From an uncultured Coriobacteriaceae bacterium (lineage in GTDB: Bacteria > Actinomycetota > Coriobacteriia > Coriobacteriales > UMGS124), in contig UQBS01000064.1 in assembly GCA_900539345.1 (NCBI GenBank), forward strand, positions 1-15,130: 15,130 bases of DNA, read 5' to 3'. A model generated the notes under the pieces. That model saw nothing but the letters and a program-made list of their open reading frames with translations. It was not told the origin of the DNA and ran no database searches. The position numbers were made by a program, and so were the translations under genes. This document shows positions 6,004 to 12,879 of the stretch, in pieces. Positions within the stretch are counted from its first letter, which is position 1. Every line of letters begins with the position of its first letter.

Positions 6004-7473
6004 ATGCATGGCATGACGCGTAGAAACTTTGTGGGTGCTGCGGCGGCAATGGGAGCATCTGCATGCGTGGCCGGTAATGTCGCCCATGCCGATGAGGTGC
6101 CTGCGGTTGCGACGGCGAAGGGATCGTACGCCGACGGGGCCCCTGCCGATCTTGATTGGAAGGGCACGCCCGAGGATTTGTTCGAACTGGGTACTTCGAC
6201 CATGCCGCTCGAGGAGCTCAATCGCCGCCGCCAGGCCTACTTGGACGCGCAGGTGGACTTTGTTGGCGAGGACGGAACCGTTATCCCCGCCTGGGCCGTA
6301 AAGGTGCGCTGCCTTATTCATTCCTACGGCATGGGCTGCGGAAATACCGCTGTTGTCGCGACGTACGATGACATTCTCGCGACGTTCGACGAGGACACTG
6401 CCCAGGCTTACATCGAGACGCCTATGGGCGTTGCGTTCACCAAGCTTGACTTTAGCGAGAAGACGGGTCGCTCGATGGAGGAGTGCGAGGAGCTCTGCGA
6501 GTACTTCGCCGACCACGGGTATCTTTGCCGCGAGGAGACCAATGAGGGTGTGCGGTACCATCACGTGCCCTTCTTCCAGGGTGTTGTGGAATACCACATG
6601 TGTGAGGTCCTCGACGATCCTCTGAACTACAACCTGGGCGTTTCGGGCGTCGACATGCTTCCGCAAGACATGCAGACCACTGGTACCCCTACGTTCTACG
6701 CAATTCCTTGCGATAAGTCGGTCGTGGCCGAGGACGCCGGTGTGCTTCCTTATGACGACATCGAGAAGCTTGTTGCCGAGCAGACGACCTTTGCCATCGC
6801 TCCCTGTTATTGCCGCTATACGGCGATTGTGAAGCAGATGACGGCCGAGGGCAAGGTCGCGGGCGTCGACTTCCCCAAGCTCGAGGACTTCGCATCCGGT
6901 GAGTTCGAGGAGTACTTCTCGCCCCTGTGCGACCAGCGCGTCGAGACCTGCCTCATGATTGGCGAAGAGGCCGATTATTGGATGCACTTGGGAATCGCCC
7001 GCCCCATCACCAAGGAGCAGGCCCTCGAGTACATGCAGCGTTCCCGTGACGATGGCTTTATCTTGGAGAAGAACTTCTCCAAGCATATGGGAACCATCTG
7101 TTCGTGCCATGCGGACTCCTGCGGCATCATCGCCGAATGGATGAGCCTGGGCAGCCCCGAGGCGATCGGCGCCAGCCAGCCCTTCACGCAGATCAGCCAC
7201 TATAACCTCGAGGTCGATACCGACGCCTGCCTCAAGTGCGGCACATGCGCCGAGCGCTGCCCGCTGCACGCTATCACGATGGACGAGGCCACGGGGCTGC
7301 CCGTGGTGAACGAGATGTGCTTCCGCTGCGGCCAGTGCGCCTGGGTTTGCCCTGTTGGTGCCCGCAAGCTGGCGGAGCGCCCGGCCGAGCTCAACGCCCC
7401 CCTTCCGCATGACTTCCTCGATGACGACAACGTCAAGGCTGCTTACAGGTTTGAGGCGGGCTTGATTAAGTAA
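6004..7473 (+). CDS. Tat-exported 4Fe-4S ferredoxin-type protein, module 2
   Basis: A 489-residue exported iron-sulfur protein. It has a twin-arginine signal (TRRNFVGAAAAMGASACVAG, residues 5-24, cleavage near AHA at 27-29). A large N-terminal domain follows, including a winged-helix-like segment around residues 110-190. The C-terminus carries two classical 4Fe-4S motifs, CLKCGTCAERC (409-419) and CFRCGQCAWVC (439-449), each followed by Pro. The middle has further grouped cysteines (APCYCRYTA, LCDQRVETC and ICSCHADSCG) that could hold an additional cluster. The start at 6004 is placed by AAAGGA seven bases upstream; the frame is open to GTG 5977 but that has no better site. Probable role: extracytoplasmic electron transfer to or from a reductase, with no catalytic partner adjacent. 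A LuxR regulator lies divergently upstream. The true substrate or partner is unknown. Confidence 0.8.
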   Translation: MHGMTRRNFVGAAAAMGASACVAGNVAHADEVPAVATAKGSYADGAPADLDWKGTPEDLFELGTSTMPLEELNRRRQAYLDAQVDFVGEDGTVIPAWAVKVRCLIHSYGMGCGNTAVVATYDDILATFDEDTAQAYIETPMGVAFTKLDFSEKTGRSMEECEELCEYFADHGYLCREETNEGVRYHHVPFFQGVVEYHMCEVLDDPLNYNLGVSGVDMLPQDMQTTGTPTFYAIPCDKSVVAEDAGVLPYDDIEKLVAEQTTFAIAPCYCRYTAIVKQMTAEGKVAGVDFPKLEDFASGEFEEYFSPLCDQRVETCLMIGEEADYWMHLGIARPITKEQALEYMQRSRDDGFILEKNFSKHMGTICSCHADSCGIIAEWMSLGSPEAIGASQPFTQISHYNLEVDTDACLKCGTCAERCPLHAITMDEATGLPVVNEMCFRCGQCAWVCPVGARKLAERPAELNAPLPHDFLDDDNVKAAYRFEAGLIK

Positions 7474-7501
7474 AACCAGACAACGACATTATGACCCATG
7501 A

Positions 7502-7540
7502 GCCCCGTCGTCCATCCCCCTGCGGACGGCGGGGCTTGTC
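7502..7540 (+). terminator. Terminator of the Fe-S protein gene
   Basis: A 12-bp GC-rich stem (GCCCCGTCGTCC at 7502-7513 with GGACGGCGGGGC at 7524-7535, one G-T pair, 10-nt loop), followed by TTGTC, 28 bases after the stop codon. The following 165 bases (7541-7705) hold no gene I recognise. Confidence 0.7.
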
Positions 7541-7705
7541 GTAGATGTCCGATCGTATTTCCTAACGGAACGGTCGTTTTCACAACGCCTGCCAGTGCGT
7601 TATCACCCACCTTGATTCGATTGCTGTCGACCCCAGCGCCCCATTTCGTATCGGCGGTGGCGGCGTCCGTTTTCTGTCGCGCGCACGGTTGCCGACACAT
7701 GCGAA

Positions 7706-7762
7706 AAAATGCCCGCTAAACCTGGGCGGCAGAATCTGCCACCTGAGTTTAGCGGGCATTTT
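7706..7762. terminator. Very strong bidirectional terminator-like hairpin
   Basis: Perfect 16-bp arms, AAAATGCCCGCTAAAC (7706-7721) and its complement (7747-7762), enclose a second small stem GGCAG-AAT-CTGCC. The plus strand ends in TTTT after the stem, the minus strand in TTTTTT (7709-7704). No gene in the window clearly ends here from the right, and the Fe-S gene already has its own terminator. Confidence 0.75.
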
Positions 7763-8197
7763 GTCTTAATGAGGCTGTCAGGTGAACGCATGCGGCCTTG
7801 GGATTGTGCCTACCGGGATCGTCCGATGTCCAGTGACGCCGGTGGGCATTGCCCGCAAGGCGCATGGTCCTGGGGGACGAAAAGGGGCGAGGCCCGCCTC
7901 TCTCGAGAATGGCCCTCGCCCCAGCGGGGCTTCAGCCAGACGCAGCTGAGTGGTCCGGGGCCACTGGGGGTAACGCCTCGGCGGTCCTGGGGCGCGTCAC
8001 CTGGGAAAACGATGAACAAGCGGGCGGTTGGGTTCTCCCATTGCGGCGCTGGCAGAGAGCGTGTTTGGTGAGGCCGTCCGCGCTTGATCGCCGTTGTTCT
8101 TGTTGGCGGCGGCTGCTCTCGATGCCGGTCGCCCAGAGCGAGGGCCCACCTTGCCGGGTGACGCTTGGTGCTACGTAGGTCGATTCCGGGGCCTTTT
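7763..8197. other. GC-rich stretch with hairpins and no credible gene
   Basis: No reading frame here looks like a protein on either strand; the longest (159 codons, minus, 7810-8289) has no recognisable motif. The sequence folds readily. A perfect 9-bp stem GGGGCGAGG (7884-7892) pairs with CCTCGCCCC (7914-7922). A 5-bp AGTGG/CCACT stem follows near 7949-7965, and TGGGA-AAAC pairs with GTT-C-TCCCA around 8004-8040. It could be a structured RNA, remains of an older element, or simple GC-rich debris. It ends in a T5 run (8194-8198) at the edge of the insertion sequence. Confidence 0.35.
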
Positions 8198-8264
8198 TGG
8201 CAGCGAAGCGAGTTTCGGTGCAGTTTTCCCAGCCCTACTGGCAGACAAACGAGTTTCGGAGTAG
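8198..8264 (+). repeat. Left end of the IS: two direct repeats 41 bp apart
   Basis: Copies at 8198-8223 and 8239-8264 share TGGCAG at the start and GAGTTTCGG in the middle. The offset is 41 bp, about four helical turns. They are probably transposase binding sites. Confidence 0.7.
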
Positions 8265-8459
8265 TCGAAACACTCCCTGCGCGTCCCATGGGACCTTTCT
8301 GGAGGAATATGAGGCCTCAAACGGGACGTTTCTCACCCATTCTGCTGTTTTTACAACAGAATTCCAAGCCACGCAGGCCCAAACGGCTTTCTGTTGATCG
8401 CGTGTCGAATTGTGGTGTATGGGCAAGCCCGGCCCCGCCGGGAATCGTCGCGCCAGAGG

Positions 8460-9779
8460 CTACTCCTTCTTCCCGTAGCGGTCAACTATCGACCTCACGA
8501 TCCCGTCCGCCGTGGCCTCCGCCTCGGCGATGGCGCGCGCCAGCGCCCCGTCGGGCGCCGGCGCCCCGGGGGCCTCCCAGGCCCTGGCCGCGGACCCCGG
8601 CGAGAAGACGCGGTTGTGGGCCCAGCCGTCCTCCTCCTCGAGCATGACGGCCCCCACCAGCCGCAGCAGGCTCTCCCTGGAGGGGAAGGCCTGCACGGAG
8701 CGGTAGCGGCGCCTGATCTCCCTGTTGGCCCTCTCCTGCACGTTGTTGGTGCGCACCCTGGCCCAGTGCTCGCGGGGCAGCGAGAGGTACTGCTGGGCGT
8801 CCCCCGCCGCCCCCTCCAGCACGTCGGCCGCCGCCGCCTCGCCCGCCGCGCGGATCGCGTCGCAGGCCCTCGGGTACAGGGCGCGGGCCACGAGGGCGTC
8901 GCCCTCGGCGAAGACGGCCTTGGCCAGCTCGCGCACCACGCGCTCGTCGGCGCGCCTCTTGACGGCCCGGGAGACGTCGCGCTGCAGGTGCACGGTGCAC
9001 CTCTGCCAGGCGACCCCCTGGAAGACCTCGGAGAGGGCGCGCGCGAGCCCGGCGTGGGCGTCCGAGACGCACAGCACCAGCCCCGACAGGCCCCTGGCGC
9101 GTATGGAGGCCAGGAAGGCCCTCCAGTCGCCGTAGCTCTCCGTGTCCACGCAGTCCAGGCCCACCAGGCGCTTGCGGCCGTCCTCGCCCAGGGCGATGGC
9201 GGTCACGACGGCCTGGGGGACCGAGCGGCCGGAGACCCGGCACCTCACGTAGGTCGCGTCCACCCACAGGTAGCAGTACCTCTGGTCGGACAGGTCGCGC
9301 GAGCGCAGCCCGTCCACCTGGGCGTCGAGCCCGGCGGTGAGCCTGGAGACCTCGGAGGCCGACAGGCTCGACACCCCCAGGCTCTCGGCCAGCAGCGCCA
9401 TGTCCCTGGTCGACACGCCGTTGACGTAGGCCTCCACCACCAGGGCGGCCAGGCTCGCCTCCACGCGCGACCAGCGCGACAGGACGGACCCGGGGTAGTA
9501 CGTGCCCTTCCTGAGCTTGGGCACCTCGAGCTCGACGTCGCCCACCCCGGTCTTGAGCGTGCGGGGCCTGTAGCCGTTGCGGGAGTTCGTGCGCCCCTCG
9601 GAGCGGCTCCCGTAGGCGGCCCCGCACGCCGCGTCGGCCTCCGCCGACATCAGCGCGTTGAGGGCGAGCCTCATCACCTCGGCCCCGAACTCCCTCAGGT
9701 CGCAGCACTCCGACATGAGGGCGAGCAGCGCCTCGCCCGCCTCGGGGTTGCCCTGTAGTACACTTCTCATCGCGGTCAT
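8460..9779 (-). CDS. IS256-family (mutator type) transposase
   Basis: A 439-residue DDE transposase, full length and uninterrupted. The catalytic acidic residues are visible: Asp174 in WVDATYVRCR, Asp240 in CVSDAHAGL, and Glu349 in TNNVQERANREIRRR, each in its usual family context. WQRCTVHLQRDV at about 258-269 is also diagnostic, and the N-terminal half has the family motif NSRNGYRPRTLKT near 65-77. It would cut both ends of the element and insert it elsewhere. The start at 9779 has AGGAAGG upstream with about 9 bases of spacing; ATG 9770 is an alternative. A GC-rich hairpin without a T-run (CCCGGC-CCC-GCCGGG, 8428-8442) lies past the stop. All key residues are present, so the element may still be active. 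Confidence 0.95.
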   Translation of the reverse strand: MTAMRSVLQGNPEAGEALLALMSECCDLREFGAEVMRLALNALMSAEADAACGAAYGSRSEGRTNSRNGYRPRTLKTGVGDVELEVPKLRKGTYYPGSVLSRWSRVEASLAALVVEAYVNGVSTRDMALLAESLGVSSLSASEVSRLTAGLDAQVDGLRSRDLSDQRYCYLWVDATYVRCRVSGRSVPQAVVTAIALGEDGRKRLVGLDCVDTESYGDWRAFLASIRARGLSGLVLCVSDAHAGLARALSEVFQGVAWQRCTVHLQRDVSRAVKRRADERVVRELAKAVFAEGDALVARALYPRACDAIRAAGEAAAADVLEGAAGDAQQYLSLPREHWARVRTNNVQERANREIRRRYRSVQAFPSRESLLRLVGAVMLEEEDGWAHNRVFSPGSAARAWEAPGAPAPDGALARAIAEAEATADGIVRSIVDRYGKKE

Positions 9780-9838
9780 CTTCCGGTCCCTTCCTCGTCA
9801 TCCTAATCCAACGACGATTCTAGGCCGGCCGGGCCGCG

Positions 9839-9870
9839 CGAGGGGGCGGGGGCATGCCCCCGCCCCCTCG
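9839..9870. repeat. Perfect 32-bp palindrome upstream of the transposase
   Basis: Fifteen-base arms (CGAGGGGGCGGGGGC and its exact complement) around AT, lying 60 bases upstream of the transposase start codon and inside the IS. Neither side has a T-run. A hairpin this stable could block transcription or translation entering from outside, a known way for insertion sequences to limit transposase production, or help the transposase handle the end. Confidence 0.85.
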
Positions 9871-9912
9871 TACACCATTTCTCGGCACGCTACCTTTCTG
9901 TTTCAGGAATCA

Positions 9913-9979
9913 TTACTCCGAAACTCGTTTCGCTGCCATTGGGGACCCCGAGACTACTCCGAAACGCGATTTGCTGCCA
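9913..9979 (-). repeat. Right end of the IS: two repeats 41 bp apart, inverted to the left end
   Basis: Copies at 9913-9938 and 9954-9979, in opposite orientation to those at 8198-8264 and with the identical 41-bp offset. The inner copies of the two ends match best (23 of 26). Confidence 0.7.
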
Positions 9980-10016
9980 GCGCGACCCTAGGAGACGATG
10001 AACGAGCCTCCCGACG

Positions 10017-10056
10017 ATCCCTCCCAGGCCGGTTTTCGGCACCGGGTGGGAGGGAT
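10017..10056 (-). terminator. Hairpin terminator of flavoprotein gene 2
   Basis: A perfect 10-bp stem (ATCCCTCCCA at 10017-10026 with 10047-10056), continued by CCGGT / ACCGG, 26 bases beyond the stop of flavoprotein 2. There is no U-rich tail, so termination may be factor-assisted. Confidence 0.55.
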
Positions 10057-10082
10057 TGCGGTTGGGGCTAGTTGTTCATCGC

Positions 10083-11801
10083 TTAGAACTTACCAGCGGC
10101 CAGGTCGCGGCCGAGCAGGTAGCCGAACGTGATGCAGTTCAGGCCGTAGCTCATGCCGGGGATCGCGAAGTTATAGTTGTTGGCGTACATGTTGCCCATC
10201 ATCTGGCCGACGTTGAAGAGGCCCGGGATGGGGCGGTCGTCGGCGTCGCACACCTGGGCGTTGGCGTTGGTGTTGAGGCCGGCCTCGGTGGACATGAACA
10301 TGGGGTAGTTCATGGCGCAGTAGAAGGGGCCCGCCGGGTCGATGCGCACCAGGTAGTCGGGGTTCTTGTGGAAGTCGAGGTCCTCGCCGAGGTCGACGAG
10401 CTCGTTGTAGCGGTCCACGACGGCCTGCAGCTTGTCGGCGTCAAGGCCGTGGGCCTCGGCGAGCTCGGCGAGCGTGTCGAACTTCTCGCACTCGGTGTCC
10501 CACTTTGCGATGACCTCGTCGGCGGTGGCGGCGGGCACGTCGTAGCGGGTGTTAAAGTAGTAGAACTCACGGCCGGTGTCGATGACGTCCTGGGCGAAGT
10601 TGGCCGTCCAGATGCCGTAGGCGAGGCGGCCGGGCTGCTGGAGCAGGTGGTTGGCGGTGTAGGGCGAGCTCACGTCCTCGCGCTGGTAGCGCTCGGTGTT
10701 GAGGTTGACGTTGAGTCCCTGGTGGAACGTCAGGGGCTCGTTGGAGCCGGACCAGGCGCCCTGCATGATGGGGGCGGCGGAGCACTTCTGCCAGGAGGCG
10801 CCGGCCCACAGGCCCATCTTCTGGCCGTCGCCGGCGTAGATGCCGGTCAGCGCGAAGCCGGTGTTGTAGTCGACGTCCACGGGGTCGGTGCCGACAAGCG
10901 GGATGACCTGCGGGATGTACTTGGCGACCATGTTCTTGTCGGCGCAGAAGCCGCCCGTCGCCATGACGACGTACTTGCCCCTGTACTCGACGTAGCTCTC
11001 GTCGGCGTTCTGCGCGACGACTCCCACCACGGCGCCGGACTCGTCCTTGACGAGCTGCTTGGCCACCACGTTGTACTGGATCTTGACGCCGTTCTCCTCA
11101 GCGAACTTGGCGACCGCCTCGACGGCGTTCTGCTGGCCCGTGGAGGCCGAGCCCTCGCCGTCGCCGGCACCGAATGCGATGGCGTAGTTGGGGCCGCCGT
11201 CGTTGATGTTGTCGCGCTCGAGGAAGACCTCGACGCCCTTGTCGCGGACGAGGTCGATGAGCCAGTTCATGGCCTCCTCGGAGTTGTTGTAGGCGCGCAT
11301 CCACATCTGCTGGTCGATGGTGTAGGACGCCGCGCGCATCTCCTTATAGAAGAAGGGGACCGGGTCGAGCCTCTCGATGCCGTACTCCTCGATAACCTTG
11401 TTGTAGGCGGAGAAGTTGGAACCGCCGCGGGAGATGGGCGTCGCGGAGGCGGTGAACAGGGTGACCGAGGCACCCTGCTCGGCTGCCGAGGCGGCCGTCA
11501 CGAAGCCGGCCATGCCGCCGCCGATGACGATGACGTCGTCCTCGATCGTCTCGGCGATCTTCTCGGCGGGGATGGGGTCGGGTGCGATCTCGAACGCCCA
11601 GCGGGGCTCGCCGTTGGCGATGTCGATGACGTAGCCGGGGTCGGTGGCGATGCCGTTGACGTTGGTGAGGGCGAGGTTCTGGGCGTCGCTCATCGCGGTG
11701 TCGGAAGGCACCGAGTCTGCCAGGGCGCTGGCGGCACCGGCAGCGGCGACCGTTGCCATGGAGGCACCTGCGAGGAAGGAGCGGCGGGAGAGCTTGTTCA
11801 T
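10083..11801 (-). CDS. Tat-exported FAD-dependent reductase (fumarate reductase-like), module 3
   Basis: A 572-residue flavoprotein of the FAD-binding_2 family. A textbook twin-arginine signal LSRRSFLAGASMATVAAAGA (residues 4-23) ends near ALA at 28. A ~60-residue linker follows, then the FAD motif VIGGGMAGFVTAAS from residue 92. The C-terminal FAD segment reads RPIPGLFNVGQMMGNMYANN. There is no heme motif and no FMN-binding domain. The loop carrying the catalytic Arg of fumarate reductase reads NNYNFAIPGMSYGLN, with no Arg, and the His-containing loop is replaced by YPMFMSTEAG. The acceptor is therefore unlikely to be fumarate or urocanate; I cannot name it. The sequence is only distantly like flavoprotein 1 and not a recent duplicate. 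The ribosome binding site is a perfect AGGAGG. Expression is probably set by the divergent LysR gene at 11968. Confidence 0.88.
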   Translation of the reverse strand: MNKLSRRSFLAGASMATVAAAGAASALADSVPSDTAMSDAQNLALTNVNGIATDPGYVIDIANGEPRWAFEIAPDPIPAEKIAETIEDDVIVIGGGMAGFVTAASAAEQGASVTLFTASATPISRGGSNFSAYNKVIEEYGIERLDPVPFFYKEMRAASYTIDQQMWMRAYNNSEEAMNWLIDLVRDKGVEVFLERDNINDGGPNYAIAFGAGDGEGSASTGQQNAVEAVAKFAEENGVKIQYNVVAKQLVKDESGAVVGVVAQNADESYVEYRGKYVVMATGGFCADKNMVAKYIPQVIPLVGTDPVDVDYNTGFALTGIYAGDGQKMGLWAGASWQKCSAAPIMQGAWSGSNEPLTFHQGLNVNLNTERYQREDVSSPYTANHLLQQPGRLAYGIWTANFAQDVIDTGREFYYFNTRYDVPAATADEVIAKWDTECEKFDTLAELAEAHGLDADKLQAVVDRYNELVDLGEDLDFHKNPDYLVRIDPAGPFYCAMNYPMFMSTEAGLNTNANAQVCDADDRPIPGLFNVGQMMGNMYANNYNFAIPGMSYGLNCITFGYLLGRDLAAGKF

Positions 11802-11820
11802 GGAATCCTCCTAAGTCCGT

Positions 11821-11842
11821 CGGGGCACCCCCTCGTGCCCCG
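11821..11842 (-). promoter_or_regulatory. 5'-leader hairpin of flavoprotein 2 mRNA
   Basis: Perfect 8-bp stem CGGGGCAC / GTGCCCCG with a 6-nt loop, ending 20 bases before the start codon and leaving AGGAGG free. With the -10 box proposed at 11851-11856, the transcript would begin at or next to this hairpin. A 5'-terminal stem can protect mRNA from decay; it could also be an operator. Confidence 0.5.
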
Positions 11843-11850
11843 CTGAGCAA

Positions 11851-11856
11851 AATGTA
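11851..11856 (-). promoter_or_regulatory. Possible -10 box of flavoprotein gene 2
   Basis: TACATT on the minus strand. There is no consensus -35 at 17 bases, again fitting an activator-dependent promoter with the LysR site 35-65 bases upstream. Confidence 0.35.
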
Positions 11857-11888
11857 CCGCCTGGTCGCCGCCCCGGGCAGTTCCTGTT

Positions 11889-11920
11889 GGTTGCCGTGGC
11901 TTGCAACCAAAGGTTGCAAG
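11889..11920. promoter_or_regulatory. Candidate LysR operator, module 3
   Basis: A perfect 21-bp dyad CTTGCAACC-AAA-GGTTGCAAG (11900-11920), preceded by another half-site GGTTGC (11889-11894) facing it. It overlaps the -35 region of lysR 2, as expected for autorepression, and lies upstream of the flavoprotein 2 promoter, as expected for activation. The core CAACC-N3-GGTTG is shared with module 1. Confidence 0.65.
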
Positions 11921-11941
11921 TCTCCCACAGGCTGCTATCCT
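11914..11941 (+). promoter_or_regulatory. Candidate promoter of lysR 2
   Basis: TTGCAA (11914-11919), 16 bases, TATCCT (11936-11941). The -35 box is inside the right arm of the operator dyad. Confidence 0.45.
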
Positions 11942-11967
11942 ACGGACATGGCTGAAGGGGGCCGGGG

Positions 11968-12879
11968 ATGGACATTCGCGATATACAGATAGTGATGGCC
12001 GTGGCGGCGGCGAAGAGCTACAACAAGGCGGCGGACATGCTTGGCGTCACCCACCAGTCGGTGTCCAAGGCGATGAGCCACATCAACCGCCAGGTTCGAA
12101 AACCGCTGTTCCGACGCGAGGGCACAAAGCTTGCCGCGACCGACTTCGGGCTTGAGTTCCTGCGCGACGCAGCTGGTCTTGAGCAGGCGTTCGCCGAGTT
12201 CGAGCGGAGGTACGCGGCGCTGCCGCACCGGGCCGCTGGCGAGGGGGAGCTCTCGGTCGCCCTCGTCACAGGGGGCAAAGCCGGGCTGCCCGCGGGCTTC
12301 TTCGAGGCGTACACCGTGGCGCACCCTGGCGTGGCGCTCGTCATCGAGGAGATGAACTCCGACCGGGTGCTCTCGGCCGTCAAGGCTGGGGAGTTCGACG
12401 TTGGTGTGCTGGGCACGCACCCCAGCCTGCTGGCGGGCTTCGAGAGCAAGGCAATCGTGCGCATGGGGGTCTGGCTCGCGGTTCCCGAGGGGCACCCCCT
12501 TGCGAAGGCGCCCATCGAGCGGGGCGTCCGGCATGTGGGGCTGGGCGCGCTCGACGGCCTGCCCATGGTGACGGCGGGGGCGACGAATCACCTCCCTCGT
12601 TTTGTCATGGGGGAGTGCCGCCGGGCCGGGGTCGCCCCCAACGTCGTTGCCACCGCGACCGACGGCGAGTTCATGAGAAGCTTGAGCCGACAGCACGGGG
12701 CGGTGTGCTTCGCCTTCGACCCGCGCATACGCAAGCCGCCGGAGGGGTGCGTTGCCGTCCGCGTCGACTTCCCGGGCTCGGACGAGTTCGGGACCTACGC
12801 TGTGCGCGGGGCCGGCGCGGCGCACCCCTCGGCAGCGCAGGCGTTCTGGGACGAGCAACTCCCGATGATCGGGGAGTGA
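11968..12879 (+). CDS. LysR-family transcriptional regulator, module 3
   Basis: A 303-residue LysR-type regulator of normal length. The DNA-binding domain spans about residues 1-60 (IQIVMAVAAAKSYNKAADML, then GVTHQSVSKAMSHINRQV and KPLFRREG). The effector domain starts near GELSVALVTGGK. The start is fixed by the leader GAAGGGGGCCGG ending two bases before ATG; the same 12 bases precede the other LysR gene. Head-to-head with flavoprotein 2 (166 bp apart) over a strong dyad, it is very likely that gene's regulator, responding to the substrate of the reductase or a related compound. No clear terminator follows, only a short CCCTG/CAGGG stem near 12936-12950. Confidence 0.92.
   Translation: MDIRDIQIVMAVAAAKSYNKAADMLGVTHQSVSKAMSHINRQVRKPLFRREGTKLAATDFGLEFLRDAAGLEQAFAEFERRYAALPHRAAGEGELSVALVTGGKAGLPAGFFEAYTVAHPGVALVIEEMNSDRVLSAVKAGEFDVGVLGTHPSLLAGFESKAIVRMGVWLAVPEGHPLAKAPIERGVRHVGLGALDGLPMVTAGATNHLPRFVMGECRRAGVAPNVVATATDGEFMRSLSRQHGAVCFAFDPRIRKPPEGCVAVRVDFPGSDEFGTYAVRGAGAAHPSAAQAFWDEQLPMIGE

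Larger units (their letters stand above)
8198..9979 (-). mobile_element. IS256-family insertion sequence
   Basis: A transposase gene bounded by imperfect inverted repeats: outer pair 8198-8223 / 9954-9979 (21 of 26 matching) and inner pair 8239-8264 / 9913-9938 (23 of 26). About 1.78 kb in total, a little longer than typical IS256 elements (1.3-1.5 kb). No 8-9-bp target duplication is evident at these edges (GGCCTTTT left, GCGCGACC right), so the exact ends may differ or the flanks may have rearranged. GC content is markedly higher than in the neighbouring luxR/Fe-S region. It lies between redox modules 2 and 3 and seems to interrupt neither. Confidence 0.8.

Noticed and set aside
5812..7410. 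Long minus-strand frame extending upstream of the luxR start to 7410
   Set aside because: The extension runs antisense through the Fe-S protein gene; the luxR start at 5811 has an excellent ribosome binding site.
7960..7966. GCCACTG, as in the B12 box of cobalamin riboswitches
   Set aside because: The accompanying conserved elements and their spacing are absent and no B12-related gene follows.
8394..9758. 454-codon plus-strand frame over the transposase
   Set aside because: Antisense to a clear IS256 transposase with all catalytic residues; composition is that of a GC-rich shadow.
8190..9987. Target-site duplication flanking the IS
   Set aside because: The 8-9 bases outside the outer repeats differ (GGCCTTTT versus GCGCGACC), and those outside the inner repeats do not match either.
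10056..11846. 596-codon open frame on the plus strand
   Set aside because: Antisense shadow of flavoprotein 2; repetitive Val/Gly/Leu composition, typical of the reverse strand of a GC-rich gene.
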